Source: Duganella sp. Root1480D1
GTDB taxonomy: Bacteria > Pseudomonadota > Gammaproteobacteria > Burkholderiales > Burkholderiaceae_D
Assembly: GCF_001427305.1 (NCBI RefSeq)
Contig: NZ_LMFZ01000005.1
Location: 186,001-250,000, forward strand
Direction of reading: 5' to 3'
DNA length: 64,000 bases
Shown: one piece after another, positions 7,582 through 15,823 of the stretch
How positions within the stretch are numbered: position 1 is the stretch's first letter
Layout of the letters: the number at the start of each line of letters is the position of its first letter
Made by a program: the position numbers and the translations under genes
Notes under the pieces: model-generated
What the model was told of the DNA's origin: nothing
Database searches by the model: none
The model's input: the letters and a program-made list of their open reading frames with translations, nothing else

Positions 7582-10500
7582 ATGTGGAAAACTTTCTTCT
7601 CCTTCGACTTGCGCTACCACCTGCGCCAGCCACTGCTCTGGCTCAGCGCCCTGCCGCTGATGCTGCTCGCCTTCAGCTCCGCCGGCAGCGACACCGCCCG
7701 CATCGGCGGCAGCATCGGCAATGCCCACCTGAACGCGCCGCTGGTGATCGTCAACCAGATCGGCGTGTTGAGCATCATGGCTTTGTTCCTGGTGACCTTC
7801 TTCGTCGCCGGCGCCCTGTTGCGCGACAATGAGGTCGGCATGGCGGACCTGCTGTTTGCCACGCCGATGCGCAAGATGGATTACCTGCTGGGCCGCTTCC
7901 TGGCCGGCTTTTCCGCTTGCCTGCTGGTGTTCGCGCTGATCACGCTTGCCATGGTGCTCGGTTCGCGCATGCCCGGCATCGATCCCGCCCGCCTCGGCCC
8001 ATTCTCCCTGTACGCCTATGCCTGGGGCTTCATGGTGTATGCGGTGCCCAACCTGCTGTTCGTCTCAGCCCTGCTGATGCTGCTGGCGGCGACCACGCGC
8101 TCGATGATGATGGTGTATGTGGGCGTGCTGGGCTTCATCGCGTTGTGGGGCATTGCCGGCTTCCTTGGCGGACGCGCCGACAGTGCCGCGCTGGCTGTGC
8201 TGCTCGATCCGTTCGGCGTGCGAGTCCTGTTCCAGGCCACGCGCTATTTCACCGCCGCCGATACCAATGCCCACCTGCCTGCGCTGGAGGGCGCGCTGCT
8301 GGCCAACCGTGTGCTGTGGAGCGTCCTGGCGCTGGCCATGTTCGGGCTTACCGTCGTGCTGTTCAAGCCACTGCGCACCGGCACCGGGCGCGGTTGGCGC
8401 AAGATTCGTGCGGCAGGACAGGCGCAAGCTGCGGCGCAGGACGTTGCAGCCCGCATCGCAGCGCGTCCATTGCCGCGCAGCGTGCCGCGCTTCGCCCCGT
8501 CGACCGGCTGGCTGCAGGCGGCGAGCCTGCTGCGCGCCGATGCGCGCGCGATCTTGCGCAGCCTGCCCTTCCTGGTGATGCTGCTGCTGGCGTTGGCCAA
8601 CTTCTTCGCCAATTATACGATCGGCGGCATGCGCTTCGATAGCGTGCCCTACCCCTTGACCCGCCTGATGCTGGAAGAACTGGCCGGCGGCATGAACGAC
8701 ATGCTGGTCATCGTGCTCCTGTTCTTCGCCGGTGAACTGGTGCATCGCGACAGGCAGGCGCGCATCGATGGCCTGACCGGTGCGCTGCCAGTGCCGGCCT
8801 GGGCACCACTGCTGGCCAGGTTTGGCGCCTTGGCAGCCGTAGTGCTGGCCTTCCTGCTTGCCGGCGTGCTGGCAGCCATTGCGATCCAGCTGGTGGTGGG
8901 CGGCGTGCAGCTCGAACTGCCGCTCTACGCCCAGGGCACCTTGCTCTCCTCGGCGTATTACCTGCTCCTGGCAATGGCCCTGCTGGCGCTGCAACTGGCA
9001 GCGCGCAACAAATTTGTCGGCTACGTGCTGGGGATCGCCCTGCTGGCATCGGGCCCGCTGCTGCGCGGCATGGGCATCGAGCATCCGCTGGCCTCGTTCG
9101 CCGCCTTGCCGGTGCTGCGCTATTCCGACATGAACGGTTACGGCCATTACCTCGCTGGCTGGAGCTGGTTCGCCTTGTACTGGACCTTGCTGGCGGCCGG
9201 TATCTTGTGGGCAGCGGGCGGATTTGCCACCCGTGGACTCGACGCGCTGCGCGGCAAGGCTGGCCTGGCATGCGCACTGTGCCTGGCAGCAGGTGCCGGT
9301 ACCGGCAGCTGGATCTACTACAACACCAATGTGCTCAACCAATACCGCTCCAGCCAGGCGTGGCTTGATTTTCGCGCCGGCTACGAAAAAGCGTATCGCC
9401 AGGACATGGACTTGCCGCTGCCAAGCCTGACCGGCATCCGCGCCGATGTCGACATTTTCCCCGCCACCCAGGCGCTGCGCATTCGCGGCCACTATGTCTT
9501 GCAGAACAAGCAGCCGTCGGCGCTGGCCGTGCTGCGCATCCAGACCGATTTGCGCGGAACAACACGCTTCCATCGCCTGCCGGCAGGCCGCATGCTGCGC
9601 GATGACAAGCAATACGGGGTGATGGACTGGCAACTGGAGCAACCGTTGGCGCCGGGCGCGCAAATCGAACTCGATTTCACCGTGGAGGTGGCGCGCAACG
9701 GCTTCACCGCCGACGGCAAGCCACTTGCGGTCAACAACAATGGCACTTCGTTTGCTTTTGAGGACTTCTTCCCCAAATTCGGCTACAACCAGTCGATCGA
9801 ACTGGACGACGACAAGGCGCGCAAGGCACGCGGCCTCGGGCCTGCGCACCGCATGCCGACGCTGGAAGAGCGCCAGGCGCAATCGAAAAACTACTGGAAG
9901 CTGTTCGGCATCGACGCCGACAGGATCGATTTCGAAACCACAGTCTCCACCAGCGCCGACCAGCTGGCACTGGCGCCGGGCGAGCTTGTGAACAGCTGGG
10001 AGAAGGACGGCCGCCGCTACTTCCACTACAAGATGAACCAGCCGGTCCTGCCTTTCTTCGGCTACCTGTCGGCGCGCTGGCAAGTCGAACGCAGCGAATG
10101 GAACGGCGTACCGATCGAGGTGTATTACGACAGCCGGCACGCCTACAACGTCAAGCGCATGATCGACGGCGCGAAGGGCGCGCTCAAGTACTACACCACC
10201 AACTTCGGCCCTTACCCTTACGGCCAGGTGCGCATTGCGGAAACGCCGCTGTACCAGAGCTATGCGCGGGCGTTCCCGACGCTGACGCCGTTCTCCGAAT
10301 CGCTCGGCTTCATCAATGATCTGCGCGATCCGGCGGCGGCCGACCACGTGTACTACGTTACCGCGCACGAACTGGCGCACCAGTGGTGGGGCGACCAGGC
10401 CATCGCTGCAAACATGCAGGGCGGCGGACTGGTGACGGAATCGCTGGCGGAGTATTCGGCCCTGATGGCCATGGAGAAGCGCTATGGCCCCGAACAGGTA

Positions 10501-11133
10501 CGCAGCATCCTGCGCTTCGACCTGGACGAGTACCTGCGCGGCCGTGCCGCGGAGGGCGCCGAGGAGCAGCCGCTGGTGCGCAACGAAAGCCAGATCTACC
10601 TGCAATACCGCAAGGCCAGCCTGGCGTTCTACCGTCTGCGGGAAACGATAGGCGAAGCGGCACTGAACCGCGCCATCAAGCGCTTCCTGGAGGCCACGCG
10701 CTACCGCAACACGCCCTACACCGGCAGCACGGAATTGCTTGACTACATCCGCGCCGAAACCCCGGCTGCCAGCCAGGCGCTGGTGACGGACCTGTTCGAG
10801 CGCATCGTGTTCTATGACAACCGCATCCTGGAAGCGAAGGCCAGCAAGCGTGCCGACGGCCGCTGGAACGTGGAAGTGACCGTGCGCCTGGCCAAGACCG
10901 AGGCCGATGGCAAGGGCAAGGAAAGCGCCCGCACCTACGATGAACCGGTCGAACTGGCCGTCTTTGCCGGGCAGCGCGAACTGCAGGCAACGCAGCACAT
11001 GCTGCCGGCAGGCGAGTCGCGCGTGATGCTGACAGTCGCCGAGCGGCCGAGCGAAGTGGCAATCGATCCGCGCCAGTTATTGATCGACCGCGTGCCTGGC
11101 GACAACCGCAAAAAGATCGAGCAGGCGAATTAA
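7582..11133 (+). CDS. ABC-2 permease fused to M1-family (gluzincin) aminopeptidase
   Basis: 1183 residues. The first ~580 hold two blocks of hydrophobic segments resembling ABC-2 permease halves (about 1-260 and 300-580). A further membrane segment near 570-580 is followed by a ~600-residue extracytoplasmic part ending in an M1 peptidase domain. The zinc site is HELAHQWWGDQ (H929, E930, H933) with the downstream ligand in VTESLAEYSALMAME (E953), i.e. 19 intervening residues rather than the usual 18. Tyr-rich YLQYRKASLAFYRL could hold the catalytic tyrosine. Such fusions are found in databases but their role is uncharacterised. The ATG at 7582 follows the ATPase gene by 10 bp, and the stop lies 5 bp from the convergent LytTR regulator. 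Confidence 0.9.
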   Translation: MWKTFFSFDLRYHLRQPLLWLSALPLMLLAFSSAGSDTARIGGSIGNAHLNAPLVIVNQIGVLSIMALFLVTFFVAGALLRDNEVGMADLLFATPMRKMDYLLGRFLAGFSACLLVFALITLAMVLGSRMPGIDPARLGPFSLYAYAWGFMVYAVPNLLFVSALLMLLAATTRSMMMVYVGVLGFIALWGIAGFLGGRADSAALAVLLDPFGVRVLFQATRYFTAADTNAHLPALEGALLANRVLWSVLALAMFGLTVVLFKPLRTGTGRGWRKIRAAGQAQAAAQDVAARIAARPLPRSVPRFAPSTGWLQAASLLRADARAILRSLPFLVMLLLALANFFANYTIGGMRFDSVPYPLTRLMLEELAGGMNDMLVIVLLFFAGELVHRDRQARIDGLTGALPVPAWAPLLARFGALAAVVLAFLLAGVLAAIAIQLVVGGVQLELPLYAQGTLLSSAYYLLLAMALLALQLAARNKFVGYVLGIALLASGPLLRGMGIEHPLASFAALPVLRYSDMNGYGHYLAGWSWFALYWTLLAAGILWAAGGFATRGLDALRGKAGLACALCLAAGAGTGSWIYYNTNVLNQYRSSQAWLDFRAGYEKAYRQDMDLPLPSLTGIRADVDIFPATQALRIRGHYVLQNKQPSALAVLRIQTDLRGTTRFHRLPAGRMLRDDKQYGVMDWQLEQPLAPGAQIELDFTVEVARNGFTADGKPLAVNNNGTSFAFEDFFPKFGYNQSIELDDDKARKARGLGPAHRMPTLEERQAQSKNYWKLFGIDADRIDFETTVSTSADQLALAPGELVNSWEKDGRRYFHYKMNQPVLPFFGYLSARWQVERSEWNGVPIEVYYDSRHAYNVKRMIDGAKGALKYYTTNFGPYPYGQVRIAETPLYQSYARAFPTLTPFSESLGFINDLRDPAAADHVYYVTAHELAHQWWGDQAIAANMQGGGLVTESLAEYSALMAMEKRYGPEQVRSILRFDLDEYLRGRAAEGAEEQPLVRNESQIYLQYRKASLAFYRLRETIGEAALNRAIKRFLEATRYRNTPYTGSTELLDYIRAETPAASQALVTDLFERIVFYDNRILEAKASKRADGRWNVEVTVRLAKTEADGKGKESARTYDEPVELAVFAGQRELQATQHMLPAGESRVMLTVAERPSEVAIDPRQLLIDRVPGDNRKKIEQAN

Positions 11134-11138
11134 GGAAG

Positions 11139-11837
11139 CTACAGGCGCTTGAGCTGCTTGAACTCGACTGCGCGGCGGCGCGACATGTCGACGTTCAAGC
11201 CGCCTTCCAGCATCAGCACCAGGCCGCCGGCGGGCGACGGGCCAACCTCGCGCACGAAACGCAGGTTGACGATGTGGCGGCGGTTGACGCGCATGAAATG
11301 CCGGGTATCCAGCCGTTCTTCGAGCTGGCTCAGGGAGCGCAGCAGCAAGGGCCGGTTGTTGTCGAAATAGACCCGCGTATAGTTGCCCTCCGATTCGAAC
11401 AGCACGATCTGCTCGAGGTCCACGAACCAGCAACGTTCGCCGTCCTGCATGAAGACCTTGCCGTCATTGGGCTTGGGCGACTTTGGCTCGGCATCGCGGC
11501 TGCGCTTTTGCAACGCCTGCGCAAGGCGCGGCGCTTCGATCGGCTTGAGCAGATAATCGAGCGCGTTGGCATCGAATGCTTTCAGCGCGAACTGGTCGTG
11601 TGCCGTGGTGAAGATGACGGCAGGCGCCTGCTCCAGCGCAGCCAGCAGGTCGAAGCCGCTGCCATCCGGCATCTGGATGTCCAGGAACACCAGGTCCGGT
11701 GCCATATGGCGGATGGCGTGCAGGCCGTCCGCTACGCAAGCTGCCTCCGCCACCACATCCACCTCGGGATGGGCATCGAGCAGGCGCCGCAACTCGTTGC
11801 GCGCCAGGCGCTCGTCATCGATGATCGCTACTCTCAT
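11139..11837 (-). CDS. LytTR-family response regulator
   Basis: 232 residues. The receiver domain (1-~115) has acidic D8/D9, the phospho-acceptor D53 in FLDIQMPDG, and T/K switch residues (TTAHD, LLKPIEAP). A LytTR DNA-binding domain (~130-232) contains LFESEGNYTRVYF and HFMRVNRRHIVNL. LytTR proteins bind imperfect direct repeats upstream of target promoters. The gene overlaps the upstream sensor kinase by 4 nt (ATGA), so they are translationally coupled. It converges on the ABC permease-peptidase gene with only 5 bp between stops. Regulation of that locus is plausible but not shown. Confidence 0.93.
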   Translation of the reverse strand: MRVAIIDDERLARNELRRLLDAHPEVDVVAEAACVADGLHAIRHMAPDLVFLDIQMPDGSGFDLLAALEQAPAVIFTTAHDQFALKAFDANALDYLLKPIEAPRLAQALQKRSRDAEPKSPKPNDGKVFMQDGERCWFVDLEQIVLFESEGNYTRVYFDNNRPLLLRSLSQLEERLDTRHFMRVNRRHIVNLRFVREVGPSPAGGLVLMLEGGLNVDMSRRRAVEFKQLKRL

Positions 11838-12886
11838 GCTGCTCCTTGCGGCAAGGTGACGGTGGCGCGTACCCAGCCTTCTTCTTCCTCCAGCACGCAA
11901 GCAGCCTGCGGGCCGCATTGCAGTGCCAGCCGGCGCACGGCGTTCGCCAGCCCCAGCCGCGTCGAACTGCTGTTCGCAGCCAGGCGGCCCTGGTTGCGCA
12001 CTTCCACCCGCACCAGGCCATCGTCGCCGAGGCGGGCACTGATCCGCACCTGGCACGGCGCCACCATGCGCTCAACGCCATGCTTGACCGCGTTCTCCAC
12101 CAGGGTCTGCACCACCATCGGCGGCAACGGCGTGTCCACCAGGTCCGGATCGACATCGATGGCCACCACCAGGCGCTCGTCGAAACGCAGCTTCTCGATG
12201 CCGAGATAAGCGCTGACGGCCGCCAGTTCTTCCGCCAGCGTGATGGTATCGGCCTGCCCGGCCTGAAGGCGCTGGCGCATCATGCCGGCCAGCTGGCCCA
12301 GCGCATGCGAAGCGGCTTGCGCATCCTCGTGGACCAGCGACCGTATGCTGTTCAGGCTATTGAAGAAGAAATGCGGGTTGACCTGGAATTGCAGCGCACG
12401 CAATTCGGCATCCTTGGCGCTGACTTCCAGTTCCAGCCGCGCCAGCTCCGCATTGCGCGCGCGCCGGCGCGTCAGGGCTACCGCATAACACAGCGTCCAT
12501 GCTGCGAAGGCGAGGAACCACAGCACCACCAGCATGGCGTAATCGGCCGCGCTGACGGAGGGATCGCGCACCAGGGCACCGCCCCGAAACAGCAGGTCCG
12601 CCAGCAGCAGGAAGCCGGTCTGCGCCACAGCCAGCAAGGCCAGGCCGGCCAGCAGGAGGCCAAATGGCAGAATCGAACCGGCCAGCCAGCTGCGCCTTTT
12701 CAACTGCCAGCGCCACAGGTGCGACAGGCCGAAGCCGGTCGCCATGCAGAATGTCTTGGCAAGCGCAAATTGCAAAGCCTCCTCGGAATTGCTTTGCGAA
12801 GAAGATAGCAGGCCGATGGCCGCCATGCCGCCCCACCCCGCCAGTTGGCAGAGCCAGTAATCACGCTGCGTTGTACGATCCTGCAT
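11834..12886 (-). CDS. LytS/YehU-type sensor histidine kinase (His_kinase family)
   Basis: 350 residues. The N-terminal half contains about four transmembrane segments (GWGGMAAIGLL, ILPFGLLLAGLALLAVA, YAMLVVLWFLAFAAWTLCY and one earlier). A coiled linker leads to the His_kinase domain with the phospho-His in LQFQVNPHFFFNSLNSIRSL. The N box is VQTLVENAVKHGV and the ATP lid is shortened (STRLGLANAVRRL). This architecture pairs with LytTR regulators. The start at 12886 gives the cleanest membrane domain; longer in-frame starts are poor. No extracellular sensory domain is visible. Confidence 0.9.
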   Translation of the reverse strand: MQDRTTQRDYWLCQLAGWGGMAAIGLLSSSQSNSEEALQFALAKTFCMATGFGLSHLWRWQLKRRSWLAGSILPFGLLLAGLALLAVAQTGFLLLADLLFRGGALVRDPSVSAADYAMLVVLWFLAFAAWTLCYAVALTRRRARNAELARLELEVSAKDAELRALQFQVNPHFFFNSLNSIRSLVHEDAQAASHALGQLAGMMRQRLQAGQADTITLAEELAAVSAYLGIEKLRFDERLVVAIDVDPDLVDTPLPPMVVQTLVENAVKHGVERMVAPCQVRISARLGDDGLVRVEVRNQGRLAANSSSTRLGLANAVRRLALQCGPQAACVLEEEEGWVRATVTLPQGAA

Positions 12887-12949
12887 GGTTGCGCCGATAG
12901 TAGTCCAAACTGCCAGATGGTAGCAGCCGGCTTGCAAATTTACTATCCC

Positions 12950-14881
12950 CTAGCGGAAGCGCTTCGGCTGGCGGCGGCGGTTGGCGGCGTTCTGGTCTTG
13001 CAGGATGCCGTCCACCCGCTCGGAGGCGGAGCGCGAGAGGTCCAGCGCCTGCGCCACGTCGGGGAAGAATTCAGGCAGGCGGTAGCCAAGCCAGGCATAG
13101 GCCGAGTACAGGCGGCAGGCATCTTCCGCTTCCTGCAGGTTCATCCACTGCAGCGGGTTCTGCTCGGGATGCAGGTGGGTCACGCGCTGGCGCGACAGCG
13201 ACACGCACCAGTGCTCCCAGGCTTTCTGCAGCGTCACCACGTTGGAGGAAACCGGCACCAGGGACAGGGTGAACTTGTCCGCCACCGACAGCGGCAGGGT
13301 ATCCAGCCACTCGGCGCGCTCGAACTGCTCCTCCGTGATGCGCGGGAAGAAGAAGCCGTCCGGCACGTCGATATTGTGGACGAAGCGCTTGAGCAGCCGC
13401 GCCAGCGAGTCTTCGCCGGTGACGGAAGCGATGCGGTGCAGGTGCTCCAGCGTCGGCGCCACTGCGAACCCGGTAGCCTTCAGCGGCGGCAGCTTTTCCT
13501 TCAGCAGCGAGCGCATTACGCCGTGCGTCTCGTCGTCGTAGCCGGCCACATGGCCTTCCTCGTGCACGCCGTAACGCCCCGCCCTGCCGGCGATCTGGCG
13601 CGCCAGCGCTGCCGGGATTTCCTCTTCCTCGTACCCATTGTATTTGACGGTGGTGGTCATCACCACGCGCTGGATCGGCAGGTTCAGTCCCATGGCGATG
13701 GCGTCGGTGCCCACCACCACGTCCGCATGGCCGTCACGGAAACGCTGTGCCTGCGCGCGCCGCACTTCCGGCGACAGGTTGCCGTACACGGTGGCAACCG
13801 ACAGGCCGGCCTCGGTCACCATGTCGCGCCACATCAGCACTTCGCGGCGCGAGAAGGCAATCACGGCATCGCCCTTGCGCAGGCCCTTGAGCTTGCGCAC
13901 GGCGGACGGCTCCATCGACAGCGGCGCCTTGCGCTTCAGGATGTGGACCTCGATCGGGCATTCCAGGCGCTCGGCCAGCGCCTCCACCGCGCGCCGGGCT
14001 TCGGCGGCACCCACCAGGTAGACCGTGCGCGCCGGCGCGCCGCAGACGGCGGCCGTCCAGGCGGCGCCGCGGTCGCGGTCGGACAGCATCTGGATCTCGT
14101 CGATCACAGCCACCTCGACCTGGGTCCGCGTATCCAGCATTTCCACCGTGCTGGCGACGTGGGTCGCGCCCTCCTCGATGCGGCGTTCTTCACCCGTCAC
14201 CAGGCTGACCTTCAAGTCGGGATCGGAAGCTTGCAGGCGTTCATAGTTTTCCAGCGCCAGCAGGCGCAGTGGCGCAAGGTAGACCCCGCTGCGCGCCTTT
14301 GCCAGTGCCTCCATCGCCTTGTGCGTCTTGCCGGAATTGGTCGGGCCCAGCAGCGCGATGAATTTGCGCGGCAGGCGGCGCGCCACTTCAAAGGTATCGG
14401 GATACTCGGCCAGGTTGATGCTTTGGCGCGTGCGTTCCGCATGGCGCTCCTCGCGATGGCGTTCCACCGCGTGCTCCAGGCGCTGCCGGATACGGTCGAA
14501 GACGACGCCGGCCGGCTCGGACGTCTGCATGTCTTCCAGCGCATGCAGGAAATCCATCGGCCGCATGCCGTAATCGTCGCACTCCTCGCGCAATTCGGCG
14601 GCGAAGGCGGTGACGTCGGCGTGCAGCGTGCTTTGCGCGGCTTCGCTGCCGCGCTCCAGCAGCAGGGCGGCGCGCCCATCGCGTTCCAGCTTGCGCCATT
14701 TGGAAGGCTTGGCCAGCACGCCTTGCTGCGGCACCAGGTCGTAGGGAACGTGCAGGCCGTCCAGCTCCACAGTGCCAGTAAAGCGCAGGAATACGCGGCC
14801 TTCCTGCTTTGCCAGTTCGATGCCGCGGGCCGCAAGGCCCAGCTCAGTCACCAACTGTTCGTCGTCGTCAAAATCTGTCAT
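12950..14881 (-). CDS. SUV3-like superfamily 2 RNA helicase
   Basis: 643 residues. Residues 1-~170 are an N-terminal extension without a recognised domain. The helicase core has motif I GPTNSGKT (179-186), Ia APLRLLALE, motif II DEIQ (261-264), motif III-like YLVGAAEA and motif VI QIAGRAGR (429-436). A SUV3-type C-terminal region follows (LPLSVADKFTLSLVPV). SUV3 is the mitochondrial degradosome 3'-5' RNA helicase, and bacterial relatives occur in proteobacteria. The C-terminus ends in a basic tail. It is likely a cytosolic RNA remodelling enzyme; no partner RNase (PNPase/RNase II) is adjacent. Confidence 0.87.
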   Translation of the reverse strand: MTDFDDDEQLVTELGLAARGIELAKQEGRVFLRFTGTVELDGLHVPYDLVPQQGVLAKPSKWRKLERDGRAALLLERGSEAAQSTLHADVTAFAAELREECDDYGMRPMDFLHALEDMQTSEPAGVVFDRIRQRLEHAVERHREERHAERTRQSINLAEYPDTFEVARRLPRKFIALLGPTNSGKTHKAMEALAKARSGVYLAPLRLLALENYERLQASDPDLKVSLVTGEERRIEEGATHVASTVEMLDTRTQVEVAVIDEIQMLSDRDRGAAWTAAVCGAPARTVYLVGAAEARRAVEALAERLECPIEVHILKRKAPLSMEPSAVRKLKGLRKGDAVIAFSRREVLMWRDMVTEAGLSVATVYGNLSPEVRRAQAQRFRDGHADVVVGTDAIAMGLNLPIQRVVMTTTVKYNGYEEEEIPAALARQIAGRAGRYGVHEEGHVAGYDDETHGVMRSLLKEKLPPLKATGFAVAPTLEHLHRIASVTGEDSLARLLKRFVHNIDVPDGFFFPRITEEQFERAEWLDTLPLSVADKFTLSLVPVSSNVVTLQKAWEHWCVSLSRQRVTHLHPEQNPLQWMNLQEAEDACRLYSAYAWLGYRLPEFFPDVAQALDLSRSASERVDGILQDQNAANRRRQPKRFR

Positions 14882-14914
14882 GGCGAGACGATTATAGCGA
14901 ATGACGCCGCGACG

Positions 14915-15754
14915 CTAGTTCCAGATGCGGTAGACCCAATAGGTTTCGTCCTCCAGCCCGCGCCGTAATATTTCCGAAGGACTCAGGCCGCTGATCTCGC
15001 GTGCTTCGCGGCTCATGTGCGACTGGTCGGAATAACCGCCTAGCTGCGCCATGTCGCCGAGCGAAACCTTGCCCTTCAGCGCAGCGTCGCGCGCTGCGAT
15101 GAAAGTCTGCTCGGCGCGATAGGACCGGCGCAGGCGGCGCAGCGGCTGGCCAGCCCATTCCCGGATGCGGCGCTCGGCCATGCGAACGCTGCGGCCGATG
15201 CCGGCGGCAGCGGCCTGCCCTTCCAGGCGGCGCACCCAGTCGCCCACCGCGCCATCGAAGGTGCTGTCGTCGCGCACGGCGCGCCAGCGCGGCTCAAGGA
15301 AGTCCTCCAGCAATGCTACGCGCGCTTCGTCGTCCGGGGCAGCGAGCATGTGCGCCGCCAGTTGCTGCCAGTCGGCGCCGAGCAAGGCTTCCAGCGGCTG
15401 GAACTGGTCGACGATGGTGCTCATATCGATTCCGGTCAGGCGGTGCAAGGCCTCGGGAAAGAACAGCACGGTCATGAAGTGCGTCGGCCCCGGATTGGCG
15501 GAAACCGTTGGCCCGGTCCACGCTCCGGACAGCAGGACGCCGCCTTGCGGGCACGCCATGTCCGGCATCGGCGGTTCGACCATCACGGATTCGCCCACCA
15601 GTTGCAGGAACAGCACCGGGAAGCCCGTGGCGGGATAGCGGTTCAGGCGCTGCGCATCGGCCAGCGCGCAGCCAACCGTATTGCGCACGACGATCGCGCG
15701 CAGGCAGGAAGCGAGCGAACGGCGCGGAACGATGAATTTACTAACTGGCAACAT
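14915..15754 (-). CDS. AraC-family transcriptional regulator
   Basis: About 279 residues. The N-terminal ~150 residues are a DUF6597-like ligand-binding region (PATGFPVLFLQLVGES, then FMTVLFFPEALHRLTGI). The C-terminal AraC double HTH (~165-265) has SVRMAERRIREWAG and KVSLGDMAQLGGYSDQSHMS. An ATG 9 bases upstream (15763) is an alternative start. It is divergent from the cytochrome P450 gene with about 70 bp between starts, so it probably controls that gene and itself. The inducer is unknown. Confidence 0.85.
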   Translation of the reverse strand: MLPVSKFIVPRRSLASCLRAIVVRNTVGCALADAQRLNRYPATGFPVLFLQLVGESVMVEPPMPDMACPQGGVLLSGAWTGPTVSANPGPTHFMTVLFFPEALHRLTGIDMSTIVDQFQPLEALLGADWQQLAAHMLAAPDDEARVALLEDFLEPRWRAVRDDSTFDGAVGDWVRRLEGQAAAAGIGRSVRMAERRIREWAGQPLRRLRRSYRAEQTFIAARDAALKGKVSLGDMAQLGGYSDQSHMSREAREISGLSPSEILRRGLEDETYWVYRIWN

Positions 15755-15823
15755 GCACAGCATTGTAGCGCGATGTCGCAAACGTTCAAGACCGCACCGA
15801 AGTCCCGGCGCATACTGGCCACC

